DNA from: PFJX01 sp964466195
Lineage (GTDB): Bacteria; Pseudomonadota; Gammaproteobacteria; Burkholderiales; Thiobacillaceae
Direction of reading: 5' to 3'
Assembly (NCBI GenBank): GCA_964466195.1
Contig: CAYXMQ010000005.1
Span: forward strand, 106,657-170,656
Length of the DNA: 64,000 nucleotides
Numbering within the stretch: position 1 is the first letter of the stretch; every line of letters begins with the position of its first letter. The translations under genes were made by a program, and so were the position numbers. Below the pieces are notes generated by a model. That model had not been told where the DNA came from. It saw only the letters and a program-made list of their open reading frames with translations, and did no database searches. Positions 63,914 to 64,000 of the stretch are shown here, piece after piece.

Positions 63914-64000
63914 ACGTCCAAAGTGGGCCGATGGCGTCTATTGCATGTGAAACAGCGTGCAAAACTTTCCAGATTTCCGGGGTAAACAGCGTTCAATAGT

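Noticed and set aside
63781..63996. Minus-strand open frame across tRNA-Thr at the right edge
   Set aside because: It overlaps an intact tRNA and a terminator; frames over tRNAs are artefacts.

Overview
The window looks like a chromosomal segment of a betaproteobacterium, probably a respiratory, motile, sulfur- or metal-metabolising lineage near Nitrosomonadales or Rhodocyclales. This rests on the high G+C, the rpoE-rseA-rseB-rseC-mucD order divergent from nadB, the DegS-like protease next to petABC-sspA-sspB, the beta-type block ECF sigma/DUF3619/DUF3106/RDD, and the rimP-nusA-infB-rbfA-truB-rpsO-pnp order. The exact genus cannot be told from this sequence alone. Nothing looks like a prophage or insertion sequence.

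Layout. 1-1497: an octaheme cytochrome c of the tetrathionate reductase (OTR) family, running off the left edge. 1560-15058: two complete multisubunit Na+/H+ antiporter-type clusters in tandem on the minus strand. The downstream one is a conventional Mrp set (fused AB, C, D, E, F, G, then a glutaredoxin-like protein). The upstream one has the order E-F-G-(MrpA C-terminal part)-B-C followed by three large ND2/4/5-like subunits and one small membrane protein; this is the gene order of the membrane arm of Mbh-type hydrogenases, but no hydrogenase genes are present. 15153-16725: a DsbA/DsbB-like thiol oxidation pair and YbaN. 17031-17612: a DUF2062 membrane protein. 17805-21767: the sigma-E envelope stress operon. 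21879-27355: nadB, pepA, lptF and lptG. 27417-29113: a second ECF sigma factor with small membrane or exported partners.

29268-38082 is the translation/RNA block, with a likely attenuator in its leader. It is followed by a hypothetical gene, a CbbY-like phosphatase, folD, a tRNA-Pro/Arg/His cluster and an HDOD protein. 41723-53531 is the most distinctive region: a LysR regulator divergent from rnfB, a very large (1694 aa) pyruvate:ferredoxin oxidoreductase placed inside the rnf operon, then rnfC-D-G-E-A and a 66 aa Cys-rich membrane protein. This couples a ferredoxin-dependent 2-oxoacid oxidoreductase genetically to an ion-pumping ferredoxin:NAD oxidoreductase. 53520-59908 holds small hypothetical genes, a CopZ-like chaperone, flgN and flgM (with a sigma-28-like promoter), a hybrid histidine kinase with a C-terminal tandem repeat, an HD-GYP response regulator and a DegS/AlgW-like protease. 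60113-63744 encodes the cytochrome bc1 complex and sspA-sspB, followed by tRNA-Thr with a strong terminator.

Together the genes describe an ion-gradient-centred energy metabolism (bc1 complex, Rnf, two Mrp-type complexes) and an almost complete sigma-E proteolytic signalling pathway (RpoE, RseA, RseB, RseC, MucD, DegS-like protease and the ClpXP adaptor SspB). Two coding sequences, the large oxidoreductase and the hybrid kinase, carry perfect or nearly perfect in-frame tandem repeats (33 nt and 57 nt) that look recent.
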